Below, one piece after another: positions 6,534 to 12,985 of a stretch of 12,985 nt of DNA. The stretch is from an uncultured Verrucomicrobiota bacterium (GTDB lineage: Bacteria; Verrucomicrobiota; Verrucomicrobiia; Chthoniobacterales; SZAS-18): assembly GCA_937871685.1 (NCBI GenBank), contig CALMOL010000065.1, positions 1 to 12,985 on the forward strand, read 5' to 3'. How positions within the stretch are numbered: position 1 is the first letter of the stretch; every line of letters starts with the position of its first letter. Both the position numbers and the translations under genes were made by a program. The notes below the pieces were generated by a model. That model worked only from the letters and a program-made list of their open reading frames with translations. It ran no database searches and was not told the DNA's origin.

Positions 6534-7508
6534 ATGAACGTCCTCGTCACCGGCGGCGCCGGCTTCATCGGCTCGCACCTCGTTGAGAAACTCCTCGCGC
6601 GCGGCGACCGCGTCGCGGTGCTCGACGACTTCAACGACTTTTACGATCCCAATCGCAAGCTCGCCAACCTCGCCCCCTCGCGGAACGCCATCCTCCTGCA
6701 CCGCGTCTCCCTCGCCGACGCCGACGCCGTGGAGCGCGCCGTGGCCGGCGGCATCCGCGCCGCGCCCTTCGATGCCATCGTGCACCTCGCGGCCCGCGCC
6801 GGCGTGCGGCCATCCATCGCCCACCCGCGCCTCTACGTGGAGACAAACGTGTCCGGCACGCTCAACCTCCTGGAAGCCGCGCGGCGCGCCGGCACGGGGC
6901 GCCTCGTCTTCGGCTCCTCATCGTCGGTGTATGGCCTTTGCAAGGAGTCGCCCTTCCGCGAGGACATGGCGCTGCGCGAGACCATCTCGCCCTACGCGGC
7001 CACGAAGCTCGCCGGCGAGCAGCTCTGCTCAAACTATGCGCACCTCCACGGCATCACCACCGTGGCCCTGCGGTTCTTCACCGTGTATGGCCCGCGCCAA
7101 CGGCCGGACCTCGCCATCCACCAGTTCACCGAGCGCATCGCGGCCGGCCGGGCGATCCGGCAATTCGGCGACGGCTCCACGCGGCGCGACTACACCTACG
7201 TGGACGACATCGTCGCCGGCATCCTCGCCGCGCTGTCCTACGAGGGGCCGGTTTACGACGTGTTCAACCTTGGCGGCGGCGAGACCATCGCGTTGTCCGA
7301 CCTCATCGCGAGACTGGAGGAAAAGCTGGAGGTGAAGGCCAAGGTCGAGCGACTGCCCGAGCAGCCCGGCGACCTGCCGATGACCTCGGCCGACGTGGCG
7401 AAAGCCGACCGTCTCCTCGGATGGCAGCCGAAGGTGCACATCGACGAGGGACTGCGGCGCTTCGTGGAATGGTTCCAGGACTGGCAGGCGAGCAACACGC
7501 TGAGCTGA
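6534..7508 (+). CDS. NAD-dependent epimerase/dehydratase (extended SDR, UDP-glucuronate epimerase-like)
   Basis: This 324-residue extended short-chain dehydrogenase has the NAD-binding GGAGFIG at 7-13, acidic D31/D32 after the second strand for the adenosine ribose, VHLAARAGVRPS, the catalytic SSSSVYG (about 128-134), and Y154-x3-K158 in SPYAATK. LRFFTVYGPRQRPDLAIHQF and the TYVDDIVAGI block are typical of UDP-sugar 4-epimerases acting on uronic acids or related nucleotide sugars. It probably feeds surface polysaccharide synthesis in the cytoplasm. The exact substrate cannot be read from the sequence. The ATG at 6534 sits directly before the Rossmann motif; the open frame further upstream runs through the SRP RNA and is not coding. 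The M20 peptidase gene follows after 13 nt, suggesting cotranscription. Confidence 0.9.
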   Translation: MNVLVTGGAGFIGSHLVEKLLARGDRVAVLDDFNDFYDPNRKLANLAPSRNAILLHRVSLADADAVERAVAGGIRAAPFDAIVHLAARAGVRPSIAHPRLYVETNVSGTLNLLEAARRAGTGRLVFGSSSSVYGLCKESPFREDMALRETISPYAATKLAGEQLCSNYAHLHGITTVALRFFTVYGPRQRPDLAIHQFTERIAAGRAIRQFGDGSTRRDYTYVDDIVAGILAALSYEGPVYDVFNLGGGETIALSDLIARLEEKLEVKAKVERLPEQPGDLPMTSADVAKADRLLGWQPKVHIDEGLRRFVEWFQDWQASNTLS

Positions 7509-7521
7509 ACCACCTTTCGCC

Positions 7522-8655
7522 GTGCTCTCCCCTTCCGCCGGCGTCGTTCCCCTCCTCCAGGCGCTTGTCCGCATCCCGAGCGTCAACCCGGCCGCCTCCT
7601 CCGACCCAGCCGACGCCGGCGAGGCGCGCATCGCCGCCGCGCTCGCGGAAACCTTGCGCGCGATGGGCGCGGCTGACGTGACAACGCCCGAGGTGCTGCC
7701 GGGCCGGCCCAACCTCATCGCGAAGTTCCCCGCCGACCGCCCCGGCAAGCCGCGCTTGCTCCTCGCGCCGCATCTCGACACCGTGAGCGTCGGCGGAATG
7801 ACGATCCCGCCGTTCTCCGGCGAGCTGCGTGACGGTCGCGTGTGGGGCCGCGGCTCCACCGATACCAAGGGCACGCTCGCCGCGATGCTTTGCGCGCTGT
7901 GGGAATTGCGTGACGCCATCCCGCGCCTCTCGCACGAGATTTGGTTCTGCGGCCTGATGGACGAGGAAGCCGGCAACCGCGGCGCGCAGTGGATCGTGGA
8001 CCAGGGCATCCAGGCCGACTTCGCCCTCATCGGCGAGCCCACCGACTGCGACCTCGTCCGCATCCACAAGGGCGCGCTCTGGCTGCGCCTCTCCACGCGC
8101 GGCCGCGCCGCCCACGCCGCCACGCCGGAGCGCGGCGAGAATGCCCTCTACGCGATGGCCGACGCCGCCCGTGCCGTGCGCGACGAGCTCGTCCCGTGGC
8201 TGGCCAAGGAAACGCACCCCGAGCTGGGCCACGCCACCACCAACCTCGGCGTGCTCCGCGGCGGCGTGAAGATCAACGTGGTGCCCGACCGCGCCGAGGC
8301 CGAGCTGGACCTCCGCACGCTGCCCGGCGCGCAGCAGGAAGACAGCTTCGTCGATCAAGTCGCGGGCATCCTGCGGAAAGCGGCGCCGACGCTCGAAGTC
8401 GATCTCATCCGCCGCCACCGCCCGATGGTTACGGATCGGGCGCACCCGCTGGTCGGCAAGCTGGAGGCCGCCGGCGGCCAGTGCACGAGCGCCGCGTGGT
8501 TCTGCGATGGCGCCCTGCTCGCGCACGCTGGAATTCCCAGCGTCGCCGCCGGTCCCGGCAGCATCGCCCAGGCGCACACCACCGATGAGTTCCTCGCGGT
8601 GGATGACCTGGAGCGCGGCGTGGCGTTCTACCGGAAGTTTTTGGAAAGCCTGTGA
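7522..8655 (+). CDS. M20 family metallopeptidase (ArgE/DapE/carboxypeptidase G2-like)
   Basis: This 377-residue protein is a typical two-domain M20 metallohydrolase. Zinc ligands are visible in order: H84 and catalytic D86 (APHLDTV), bridging D114 (GRGSTDTKG), general base E148 and ligand E149 (MDEEAG), E172 (IGEPTD) and H352 (AQAHTTDEF). The inserted dimerisation domain contains STRGRAAHAATPERGENA. Family members remove acyl or amino-acid groups from N-acyl amino acids or short peptides (ArgE, DapE, PepT-like). No lysine or arginine biosynthesis genes lie nearby, so the substrate is undefined. No signal peptide is present, so it is likely cytoplasmic. The start is GTG, 13 nt after the epimerase stop; no ATG gives a better N-terminus. 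Confidence 0.92.
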   Translation: MLSPSAGVVPLLQALVRIPSVNPAASSDPADAGEARIAAALAETLRAMGAADVTTPEVLPGRPNLIAKFPADRPGKPRLLLAPHLDTVSVGGMTIPPFSGELRDGRVWGRGSTDTKGTLAAMLCALWELRDAIPRLSHEIWFCGLMDEEAGNRGAQWIVDQGIQADFALIGEPTDCDLVRIHKGALWLRLSTRGRAAHAATPERGENALYAMADAARAVRDELVPWLAKETHPELGHATTNLGVLRGGVKINVVPDRAEAELDLRTLPGAQQEDSFVDQVAGILRKAAPTLEVDLIRRHRPMVTDRAHPLVGKLEAAGGQCTSAAWFCDGALLAHAGIPSVAAGPGSIAQAHTTDEFLAVDDLERGVAFYRKFLESL

Positions 8656-8701
8656 GACGCTTTGCTTTTGCAGCCTGCGACCATCGCCCTAGGCTTTGGT
8701 G

Positions 8702-8947
8702 ATGAACTCCCCGACTTCCCTGGCTCCAGCCCCATCGCGCGCACCGCGGCTGGAGCCAGACGAAGCACATCCGCTCCAGCTCGCGGCCTACCGGCGCATG
8801 ACTCCGGGTCAGCGGCTGGCGATGGCAGACGAGATGACCGCCGGCGCTTTCGCGTTGCAGGAGGCCGCCGTTCGATCCTTCCACCCCGAGTGGACCGAGG
8901 CCGAGGTGCGGCAAGAACTCAAGCGCCGCCGCCGTGATCCTGGTTGA
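8702..8947 (+). CDS. Small antitoxin-like protein
   Basis: This 81-residue protein has a Pro/Ala-rich N-terminus followed by a helical part: AAYRRMTPGQRLAMADEM, AFALQEAAVRSFHPEWTEAE and VRQELKRRRR. The pattern R.MTP.QRL...(E)M...A..L..A.(I/V)R..HP.W.E.EV..EL resembles a widespread small-protein group (Rv0078B-related antitoxin type) that often precedes a nucleotidyltransferase-like gene; this is from memory of the family, not a search. A gene fragment overlapping its 3' end (8934-9064) looks like that partner in decayed form. TTG (8696) and GTG (8699) directly precede the ATG, so the start could shift by two codons. The toxin-antitoxin role is inference. Confidence 0.6.
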   Translation: MNSPTSLAPAPSRAPRLEPDEAHPLQLAAYRRMTPGQRLAMADEMTAGAFALQEAAVRSFHPEWTEAEVRQELKRRRRDPG

Positions 8948-9064
8948 CGCCTTGCGCCGCCTCCTCGTGCCCCTCGACGCGGCGAACGCTCCCTGATCGA
9001 GCGGGAGGTCGCCGCGCGCGGCCTGGAAGCGGAGTGGCTTGAATGCACCCGGCCGCGCCGCTAG
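8934..9064 (+). pseudogene. Gutted remnant of a probable nucleotidyltransferase partner gene
   Basis: Two short pieces in different frames lie between the antitoxin-like ORF and proS. The first runs from a GTG at 8934, overlapping the upstream ORF, and encodes VDALRRLLVPLDAANAP before a stop at 8994-8996. This resembles the opening of nucleotidyltransferase-fold partners, where it would normally continue into the GSFAS catalytic loop. The second piece (from about 8993) encodes IEREVAARGLEAEWLE and ends at TAG 9062-9064, like the C-terminal helix of such proteins. The catalytic middle is absent, consistent with a large internal deletion joining near 8991-8996. The resemblance is by eye; alternatively this is non-coding sequence. 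Confidence 0.45.
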
Positions 9065-9080
9065 CCTCCGCGCCCGTTTT

Positions 9081-10637
9081 ATGTCCGCCGACACGCCCAA
9101 GCCCGCCGCTCCCAAACCTGCCAAGCCCATCGAGCCGGCCATCAAGCCGACGCGCGCGCAGGATTTCCCGGAATGGTATCAGCAGGTCGTCCGCGCGGGC
9201 GACCTGGCCGAGAACTCCGAGGTGCGCGGCTGCATGGTCATCAAGCCCTGGGGCTGCGGCCTGTGGGAGCAGATGCAGCAGGCGCTCGACGCGATGCTCA
9301 AGGCCACCGGCCACCAGAACGCCTACTTCCCGCTCTTCATCCCCCTCTCCTACTTCGAGAAGGAGGCCGCGCACGTCGAGGGCTTCGCCAAGGAATGCGC
9401 CGTGGTCACGCACCACCGGCTGGAAGTCGGTCCCGACGGCAAGATGCGCCCCGCGCCCTCGGCCCAGCTCGCCGAGCCGCTCGTCGTCCGCCCCACATCG
9501 GAGACGATCATCGGCGCCGCCTACGCGCGCTGGGTGCAGTCCTACCGCGACCTGCCCATCCTCATCAACCAGTGGGCCAACGTGGTGCGCTGGGAAATGC
9601 GCCCGCGCCTGTTCCTGCGCACCACCGAGTTCCTGTGGCAGGAAGGCCACACCGCGCACGAGACCGAGAAGGAAGCGCAGGAGGAAACCGAGCGCATGCT
9701 CGGCGTGTATGAGACCTTCGCGCGCGACTGGCTCGCGCTGCCCGTGTTCGTCGGCGAAAAGACCGAGAGCGAGCGCTTCCCCGGCGCCGTCCGCACGCTC
9801 TGCATCGAGGCGATGGTGCAGGACCGCAAGGCCATCCAGGCCGGCACCTCGCACTACCTCGGGCAAAACTTCGCCAAGGCCAGCGGCATCAAGTTCCAAT
9901 CCCGCGAGGGCCGCGAGGAATTCGCCCACACCACGAGCTGGGGCGTCACCACGCGCCTCATCGGCACGATGGTGATGGCCCATGCCGACGACGACGGCCT
10001 CTGCCTGCCGCCGCGCGTCGCGCCCACGCAGGTCGTCATCCTGCCCGTCGCGCCGAAGGAGGACACGCGCGCCGCCGTCTTCGAGGCGGCCGAGAAGCTC
10101 GCCGCCGAATTGCGCGCGCAGACGTGGCAAGGCCAGCCCCTGCGCGTCCACGTGGACCGGCGCGACATCGGCGGCGGCACGAAGAGCTGGGAATGGATCA
10201 AGAAAGGCTGCCCCGTGCGCATCGAGCTTGGCCCGCGCGACCTCGCCCAGGGCACCGTCGCCGTGTGCTCCCGCGACCAGGGCGCGCGCCACAAGGAGTT
10301 CATTCCGCAAGCCGACGCCGTGACCGGGATGCCCGCCCGGCTCGGCGCCGTGCAGCAGGGCCTCTACGACCGCGCGCTGGCCTTCCGCTTCGAGCACACG
10401 CGCGAGATCGGCACGAAGGAGGATTTCTACGCGTTCTTCACCGCGAAGAACGAGAAAGAGATTCACGGCGGCTTCGCCCTCGCCCATTGGAACGGCTCGC
10501 CCGAGGTCGAGGCCAAGATCAAGGAAGACCTCAAGGTCACGATCCGCTGCCTGCCCTTCACCGAGACTACGCCCGGCACCTGCCCCTTCACCGGCGAGCC
10601 CAGCCCGCGCCGCGCCCTGTGGGCGAAGTCGTATTGA
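9081..10637 (+). CDS. proS: Prolyl-tRNA synthetase, short archaeal/eukaryotic type
   Basis: This is a 518-residue class II aminoacyl-tRNA synthetase that charges tRNA-Pro. After a Pro/Lys/Ala-rich leader (about 1-25), the catalytic domain starts at QDFPEWYQQVV. Motif 2 is WEMRPRLFLRTTEFLWQEGH (about 171-190), preceded by RPTSETIIG. Motif 3 is in GVTTRLIGTMVMAHADDDG (about 298-316). The anticodon-binding domain begins at VAPTQVVILPVAPK, with DRRDIGGGTKSWEWIKKG. The C-terminal domain ends in an invariant-type tyrosine (RALWAKSY) and has two cysteines (C490, C501) of the zinc-binding module. No editing INS domain is inserted, as expected for this type. The ATG at 9081 lies 16 nt after the pseudogene stop; no strong Shine-Dalgarno is seen. 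Confidence 0.96.
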   Translation: MSADTPKPAAPKPAKPIEPAIKPTRAQDFPEWYQQVVRAGDLAENSEVRGCMVIKPWGCGLWEQMQQALDAMLKATGHQNAYFPLFIPLSYFEKEAAHVEGFAKECAVVTHHRLEVGPDGKMRPAPSAQLAEPLVVRPTSETIIGAAYARWVQSYRDLPILINQWANVVRWEMRPRLFLRTTEFLWQEGHTAHETEKEAQEETERMLGVYETFARDWLALPVFVGEKTESERFPGAVRTLCIEAMVQDRKAIQAGTSHYLGQNFAKASGIKFQSREGREEFAHTTSWGVTTRLIGTMVMAHADDDGLCLPPRVAPTQVVILPVAPKEDTRAAVFEAAEKLAAELRAQTWQGQPLRVHVDRRDIGGGTKSWEWIKKGCPVRIELGPRDLAQGTVAVCSRDQGARHKEFIPQADAVTGMPARLGAVQQGLYDRALAFRFEHTREIGTKEDFYAFFTAKNEKEIHGGFALAHWNGSPEVEAKIKEDLKVTIRCLPFTETTPGTCPFTGEPSPRRALWAKSY

Positions 10638-10945
10638 CGAACCGAACGGTCCGTCCACGTTGCCACGCGCCGCCGACCGCTCCTCCAACGGCAACCCAGC
10701 CAAACCTGAGCCCGACCAAAGCCCAAGCCCAGTCGCAGTGGACAGACCAGTGGCTCGATGCCGTGGCCGACGGGTCGAACACCATGAGCCAGCGCAAGCT
10801 CTCCTCCATTCAGGAGCGGGGCGGCGGCCTCGGCGTCGTCCGCGCGATCGCCCGGAAGAGAGGCATCCATCTGCTTCTCCTCGAGGACGACAAAGGCAAC
10901 GCGCTGGTCGCGGCAAGCACGAAGCCATTCAAGGTGGTTTGCTGA
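10634..10945 (+). CDS. Small hypothetical protein downstream of proS
   Basis: An open frame starts at a TTG overlapping the proS stop and runs to TGA at 10943-10945, 103 residues at most. The first half is Pro/Thr/Gln-rich and may not be translated. The convincing part is the last 60 or so residues, WTDQWLDAVADG followed by MSQRKLSSIQERGGGLGVV and HLLLLEDDKGNALVAASTKPF, which looks like a folded alpha/beta segment. Alternative starts are GTG 10763 and ATG 10784 (53 aa). I do not recognise the family. It is convergent with the aldo/keto reductase gene. An open frame on the opposite strand (10463-10984) overlaps the proS end and looks less protein-like. Confidence 0.4.
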   Translation: MTNRTVRPRCHAPPTAPPTATQPNLSPTKAQAQSQWTDQWLDAVADGSNTMSQRKLSSIQERGGGLGVVRAIARKRGIHLLLLEDDKGNALVAASTKPFKVVC

Positions 10946-11078
10946 ACCTTCCGACGACCGGACCCAGCACGCGGCCGCGGGCACGGTGCCTCGGCGATGC
11001 CGACGCTTCGTTCACGCGCCTTCGCTTCGAATGGGGTCCAGGCCCGTGGGCGCGCGCGACGCCTCCGCCGCCACACGG

Positions 11079-12098
11079 TCAGCGGCCCGTGGTCGCTTCA
11101 AGCTGGGCGGTGTAGCGCTCGCCCTCGACGGGAACCTCGGCTGCCGCGTGGCCGATCTCGGCGAGTTCCCCGGCAGCCAGCCCGAGGCTGGCCGCGCCGA
11201 GGTTCTCCTCCAGCCGGGAAAGCTTCGTGGTGCCGGGGATCGGCACGATCCACGGCCGCTGCGCCAGCAGCCAGGCCAGCGCGATCTGCGCGGGCGTCGC
11301 GCCCTTCTCGCCGGCGATGCGCCGGAGCAGATCGACCAGCGCCTGGTTCTTCGCCATCGCCTCCGGCGTGAAGCGCGGCAGGTTCTTGCGGAAGTCATTC
11401 TCCTTGAACTTGGCGTCCTTGCCGAGCGCGCCGGTCAGGAAGCCCCGCCCCAGCGGGCTGTAGGGCACGAAGCCGATGCCCAGCTCCTCGCACACGGCGA
11501 GGATGCCATTCGCTTCCGGCCCGCGCGTCCACAGCGAATACTCGTTCTGGAGCGCCGCCACCGGCTGCACGGCGTGCGCGCGGCGCACCGTCGCCGCGCC
11601 CGGCTCGGAGAGGCCGAAGTGCCGCACTTTCCCCGCCGCGACTAATTCCTTCACCGCGCCGGCCACGTCCTCGATCGGCACGCTGGGGTCCACGCGGTGC
11701 TGGTAGAAGAGGTCGATCGTCTCGATGCCCAGCCGCTTCAGCGAAGCGTCGCACACCTCGCGAATGTGCCCTGGCCGACTGTCCAGGCCGAGCCGCTCGC
11801 GTGTCGCGGGATCAATCGCGAAGCCGAACTTCGTGGCGATCACGACGCGATCGCGCACCGGCCGCAGCGCCTCGCCCACCAGCTCCTCATTCGTGAAAGG
11901 ACCGTAGATCTCGGCGGTGTCGAAGAAGGTGACGCCGCGATCCACGGCCGCGCGGATCAGCGCGATCCCCTCCTGCCGCCCGACCGGCGTCCCGTAGCCA
12001 TGGCTCAGCCCCATGCAGCCGAGGCCGATGGCGGAGACTTCGGGACCGTTGCTTCCGAGGCGACGCATCGGGAGGACTGGGTGGTTCGTCGTGCTCAT
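11079..12098 (-). CDS. Aldo/keto reductase
   Basis: This 339-residue TIM-barrel NADPH-dependent oxidoreductase has the catalytic tetrad D60 (FFDTAEIYG), Y65, K90 (VVIATKFGF) and H124 (LFYQHRVDP). Further blocks are GLGCMGLSHGYG near the N-terminus, AGKVRHFGLSEPGAAT, ALQNEYSLWTRGPE, FVPYSPLGRGFLTG and WIVPIPGTTKLSRLEEN. These place it in the IolS/AKR13-like group, which reduces aldehydes or ketones of uncertain physiological identity. The ATG at 12098 gives the usual short lead before MRRLGSNG; a further in-frame ATG just inside (residue 11) is also possible. No Shine-Dalgarno is obvious. The gene stands alone, convergent with the small ORF after proS, and its upstream side faces the 21-bp repeat array. 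Confidence 0.95.
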   Translation of the reverse strand: MSTTNHPVLPMRRLGSNGPEVSAIGLGCMGLSHGYGTPVGRQEGIALIRAAVDRGVTFFDTAEIYGPFTNEELVGEALRPVRDRVVIATKFGFAIDPATRERLGLDSRPGHIREVCDASLKRLGIETIDLFYQHRVDPSVPIEDVAGAVKELVAAGKVRHFGLSEPGAATVRRAHAVQPVAALQNEYSLWTRGPEANGILAVCEELGIGFVPYSPLGRGFLTGALGKDAKFKENDFRKNLPRFTPEAMAKNQALVDLLRRIAGEKGATPAQIALAWLLAQRPWIVPIPGTTKLSRLEENLGAASLGLAAGELAEIGHAAAEVPVEGERYTAQLEATTGR

Positions 12099-12322
12099 GG
12101 GCTGATGCTCGGGCACCGCGCGCCGTCCGGCACGTGAGTTCTGCGCCATCAGCCGTCCTCTTGAGGGGCGTGCCAGCCGATCTGCCAAGGGATCGCTCGT
12201 TTCACCACGCGTCGCGGAATGCGCGGGCCTGCGGCGGTTTTCGATGGGTTGGCGGAGCTTGAACCCACCCTCGGCTTGGCCGTCGCTGCCAGCCATGCTC
12301 AAGGCCTTTGAAAACCGCTTCG
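12099..12322. other. Intergenic stretch upstream of the aldo/keto reductase
   Basis: About 220 nt between the reductase start and the repeat array. Open frames cross it but have no recognisable protein features. No clear promoter is visible. The last 20 nt or so (from about 12302) show decayed copies of the 21-nt repeat pattern. Confidence 0.5.
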
Positions 12323-12609
12323 AGTTTCAAGAAGACCGCTTTGGTCTTCCCGAGGATTAAATCCATCCTTCGGAAGATCAAATCCGTCCTCCGGAAGACG
12401 AACTTCATCCTCCGGAAGACCAATCCGGTCTTTCGGAAGACGGTTTTGGTCTTCCAGAGGACTCAAGCCATCCTCCGGAAGATGAAATTCGTCTTCTGGA
12501 GGACGGATTTGGTCCTCCGGAGGATCTCGGAGATCCTCCGGAAGACCGAAATCGTCTTCAGGAGGATCAAAATGATCCTCTGGAGGAGGGGCGCGGTCCT
12601 CGCCGAGGG
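12323..12609. repeat. Phased array of 21-bp units with a 14-bp near-palindromic core
   Basis: Thirteen cores start every 21 nt without indels, at 12344, 12365, 12386, 12407, 12428, 12449, 12470, 12491, 12512, 12533, 12554, 12575 and 12596 (the last degenerate), preceded by one decayed copy at 12323. The consensus core RTCYTCCGGARGAY is self-complementary. The best example is GTCCTCCGGAGGAT at 12512-12525. Differences between copies are mostly transitions. Cores are separated by 7-nt variable spacers such as CAAATCC, GAACTTC, GAAATTC and GGATTTG; some are themselves palindromic, and CAAATCC and GGATTTG are reverse complements. The array keeps frames open on both strands. It lies between the 3' end of a secreted-protein gene and the 5' end of the aldo/keto reductase gene. 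Function unknown. Confidence 0.92.
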
Positions 12610-12671
12610 CCGGAAGGCGAGCTGGCGGACGCTCGCCCAGAAGCGGGCGGCGGCACCGCCCCACGAAATGA

Positions 12672-12737
12672 CCCCGCCGGCCAGGGATGCTGGTCGACGG
12701 GGTCGCAGGAGGACAAGCCGGACGCTGGCCGGCGGGG
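12672..12737. repeat. 13-bp perfect inverted repeat between array and secreted-protein gene
   Basis: CCCCGCCGGCCAG (12672-12684) and CTGGCCGGCGGGG (12725-12737) are exact reverse complements separated by 40 nt. The right arm ends 13 nt beyond the stop of the minus-strand gene at 12751, so it could act as a transcription end or RNA-stabilising hairpin for that gene. There is no T-run, so it is not a standard intrinsic terminator. Confidence 0.6.
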
Positions 12738-12750
12738 ACGCGTGGGGGCG

Positions 12751-12985
12751 TCAGGGCAGCTCGTAGATTTCCACGAGGGCCACGCCGGTGGCGCCACCCT
12801 TGCCGCTGACCACGGCGGTGTAGGCGCCGGGCGGGAGGCTCACCTGCATGGCGGCTTCCTGCGGGTTGGTCGGCGCCAAGCCGGCGGCGATCACGGCCGC
12901 GCCGTTGTCGGGCGAGGTGGCGAAGTCGTCGTTGGTGGCCACCACGGCGCCGGCGGAGTCAAAGATGGTGATGTTCGGTTCGGGC
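12751..12985 (-). CDS. C-terminal part of a probable secreted repeat protein (5' end outside window)
   Basis: The last 77 residues are visible, starting PEPNITIFDSAGAVVATNDD at the window edge. The pattern of (I/L)-x-(I/L)-x-D-x-x-G, then ATNDDF, then LPPGAYTAVVSGKGGATG and a final VALVEIYELP resembles the beta-sandwich, pre-peptidase C-terminal-like tails found on large extracellular proteins of Verrucomicrobiota and related phyla. ND and GAYT are its typical strand-turn signatures. The likely role of this tail is as a calcium-binding or adhesive module of an exported protein; the main domains lie outside the window. A GTG at 12945 is only an internal codon, not the start. The stop is at 12751-12753, just beyond the 13-bp inverted repeat. 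Confidence 0.75.
   Translation of the reverse strand, partial: PEPNITIFDSAGAVVATNDDFATSPDNGAAVIAAGLAPTNPQEAAMQVSLPPGAYTAVVSGKGGATGVALVEIYELP

Noticed and set aside
10463..10984. Minus-strand ORF of 173 aa opposite the proS end
   Set aside because: It overlaps the conserved C-terminus of ProS, is arginine/alanine-rich, and has no recognisable domain.
12099..12302. Longer N-terminus for the aldo/keto reductase
   Set aside because: Family members start near MRRLGSNG. The extra 68 residues are low-complexity and run into decayed array repeats.
12344..12609. CRISPR array
   Set aside because: The spacers are only 7 nt and themselves related or palindromic, the repeats vary, and no cas gene is present.

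Overview
The window is a high-GC bacterial chromosomal segment made mostly of housekeeping and envelope genes. It most likely comes from the Verrucomicrobiota, with the Opitutales or a relative as the best guess. This is inferred from recalled protein style, not from a search. Supporting points are a PgeF with HSGKRGT in place of the usual HAGWRGT, a small lipoprotein paired with a membrane-anchored coiled-coil protein, an archaeal/eukaryotic-type short ProRS, weak or absent Shine-Dalgarno sequences before most genes, and a secreted-protein tail ending GVALVEIYEL.

Layout. The left end carries yceD-rpmF on the minus strand (23-749), with a hairpin overlapping the rpmF ribosome binding site. 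A divergent moeA (to 1898) lacks the N-terminal part of the enzyme. A MarR regulator and a TolC-like outer-membrane channel (2072-4293) overlap by ATGA, and pgeF follows 24 nt later (4318-4998). Two minus-strand envelope genes come next: a 74-aa lipoprotein (5130-5354) and a 256-aa anchored coiled-coil protein (5468-6238). A short signal recognition particle RNA lies at about 6340-6430. An NAD-dependent sugar epimerase and an M20 metallopeptidase (6534-8655) are 13 nt apart. A small antitoxin-like ORF (8702-8947) overlaps the gutted remains of what was probably a nucleotidyltransferase partner (8934-9064). proS follows (9081-10637), then a small uncertain ORF, and a minus-strand aldo/keto reductase (11079-12098).

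The right end holds the most unusual object. From about 12344 to 12609 there are about 13 copies of a 21-bp unit. Each is a 14-bp near-palindrome (consensus RTCYTCCGGARGAY) plus a 7-bp variable spacer, with no indels in the phase. Because 21 is a multiple of 3, the array stays open in several frames on both strands and creates spurious heptad-repeat ORFs. Because 21 bp is also two helical turns, all cores lie on one face of the DNA. The window ends in the 3' part of a minus-strand gene for a probable secreted protein (12751 to the edge), separated from the array by a 13-bp perfect inverted repeat.

How the genes relate. Most neighbours are not one pathway. Supported linkages are yceD-rpmF (classical pair), marR-tolC (regulator coupled to its channel, with the inner-membrane pump and adaptor genes not adjacent), the lipoprotein and coiled-coil pair (same strand, envelope), and epimerase-M20 (short gap). 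I see no complete defence or biosynthetic system. The candidates for something undescribed are the 21-bp array and the uncharacterised envelope pair.
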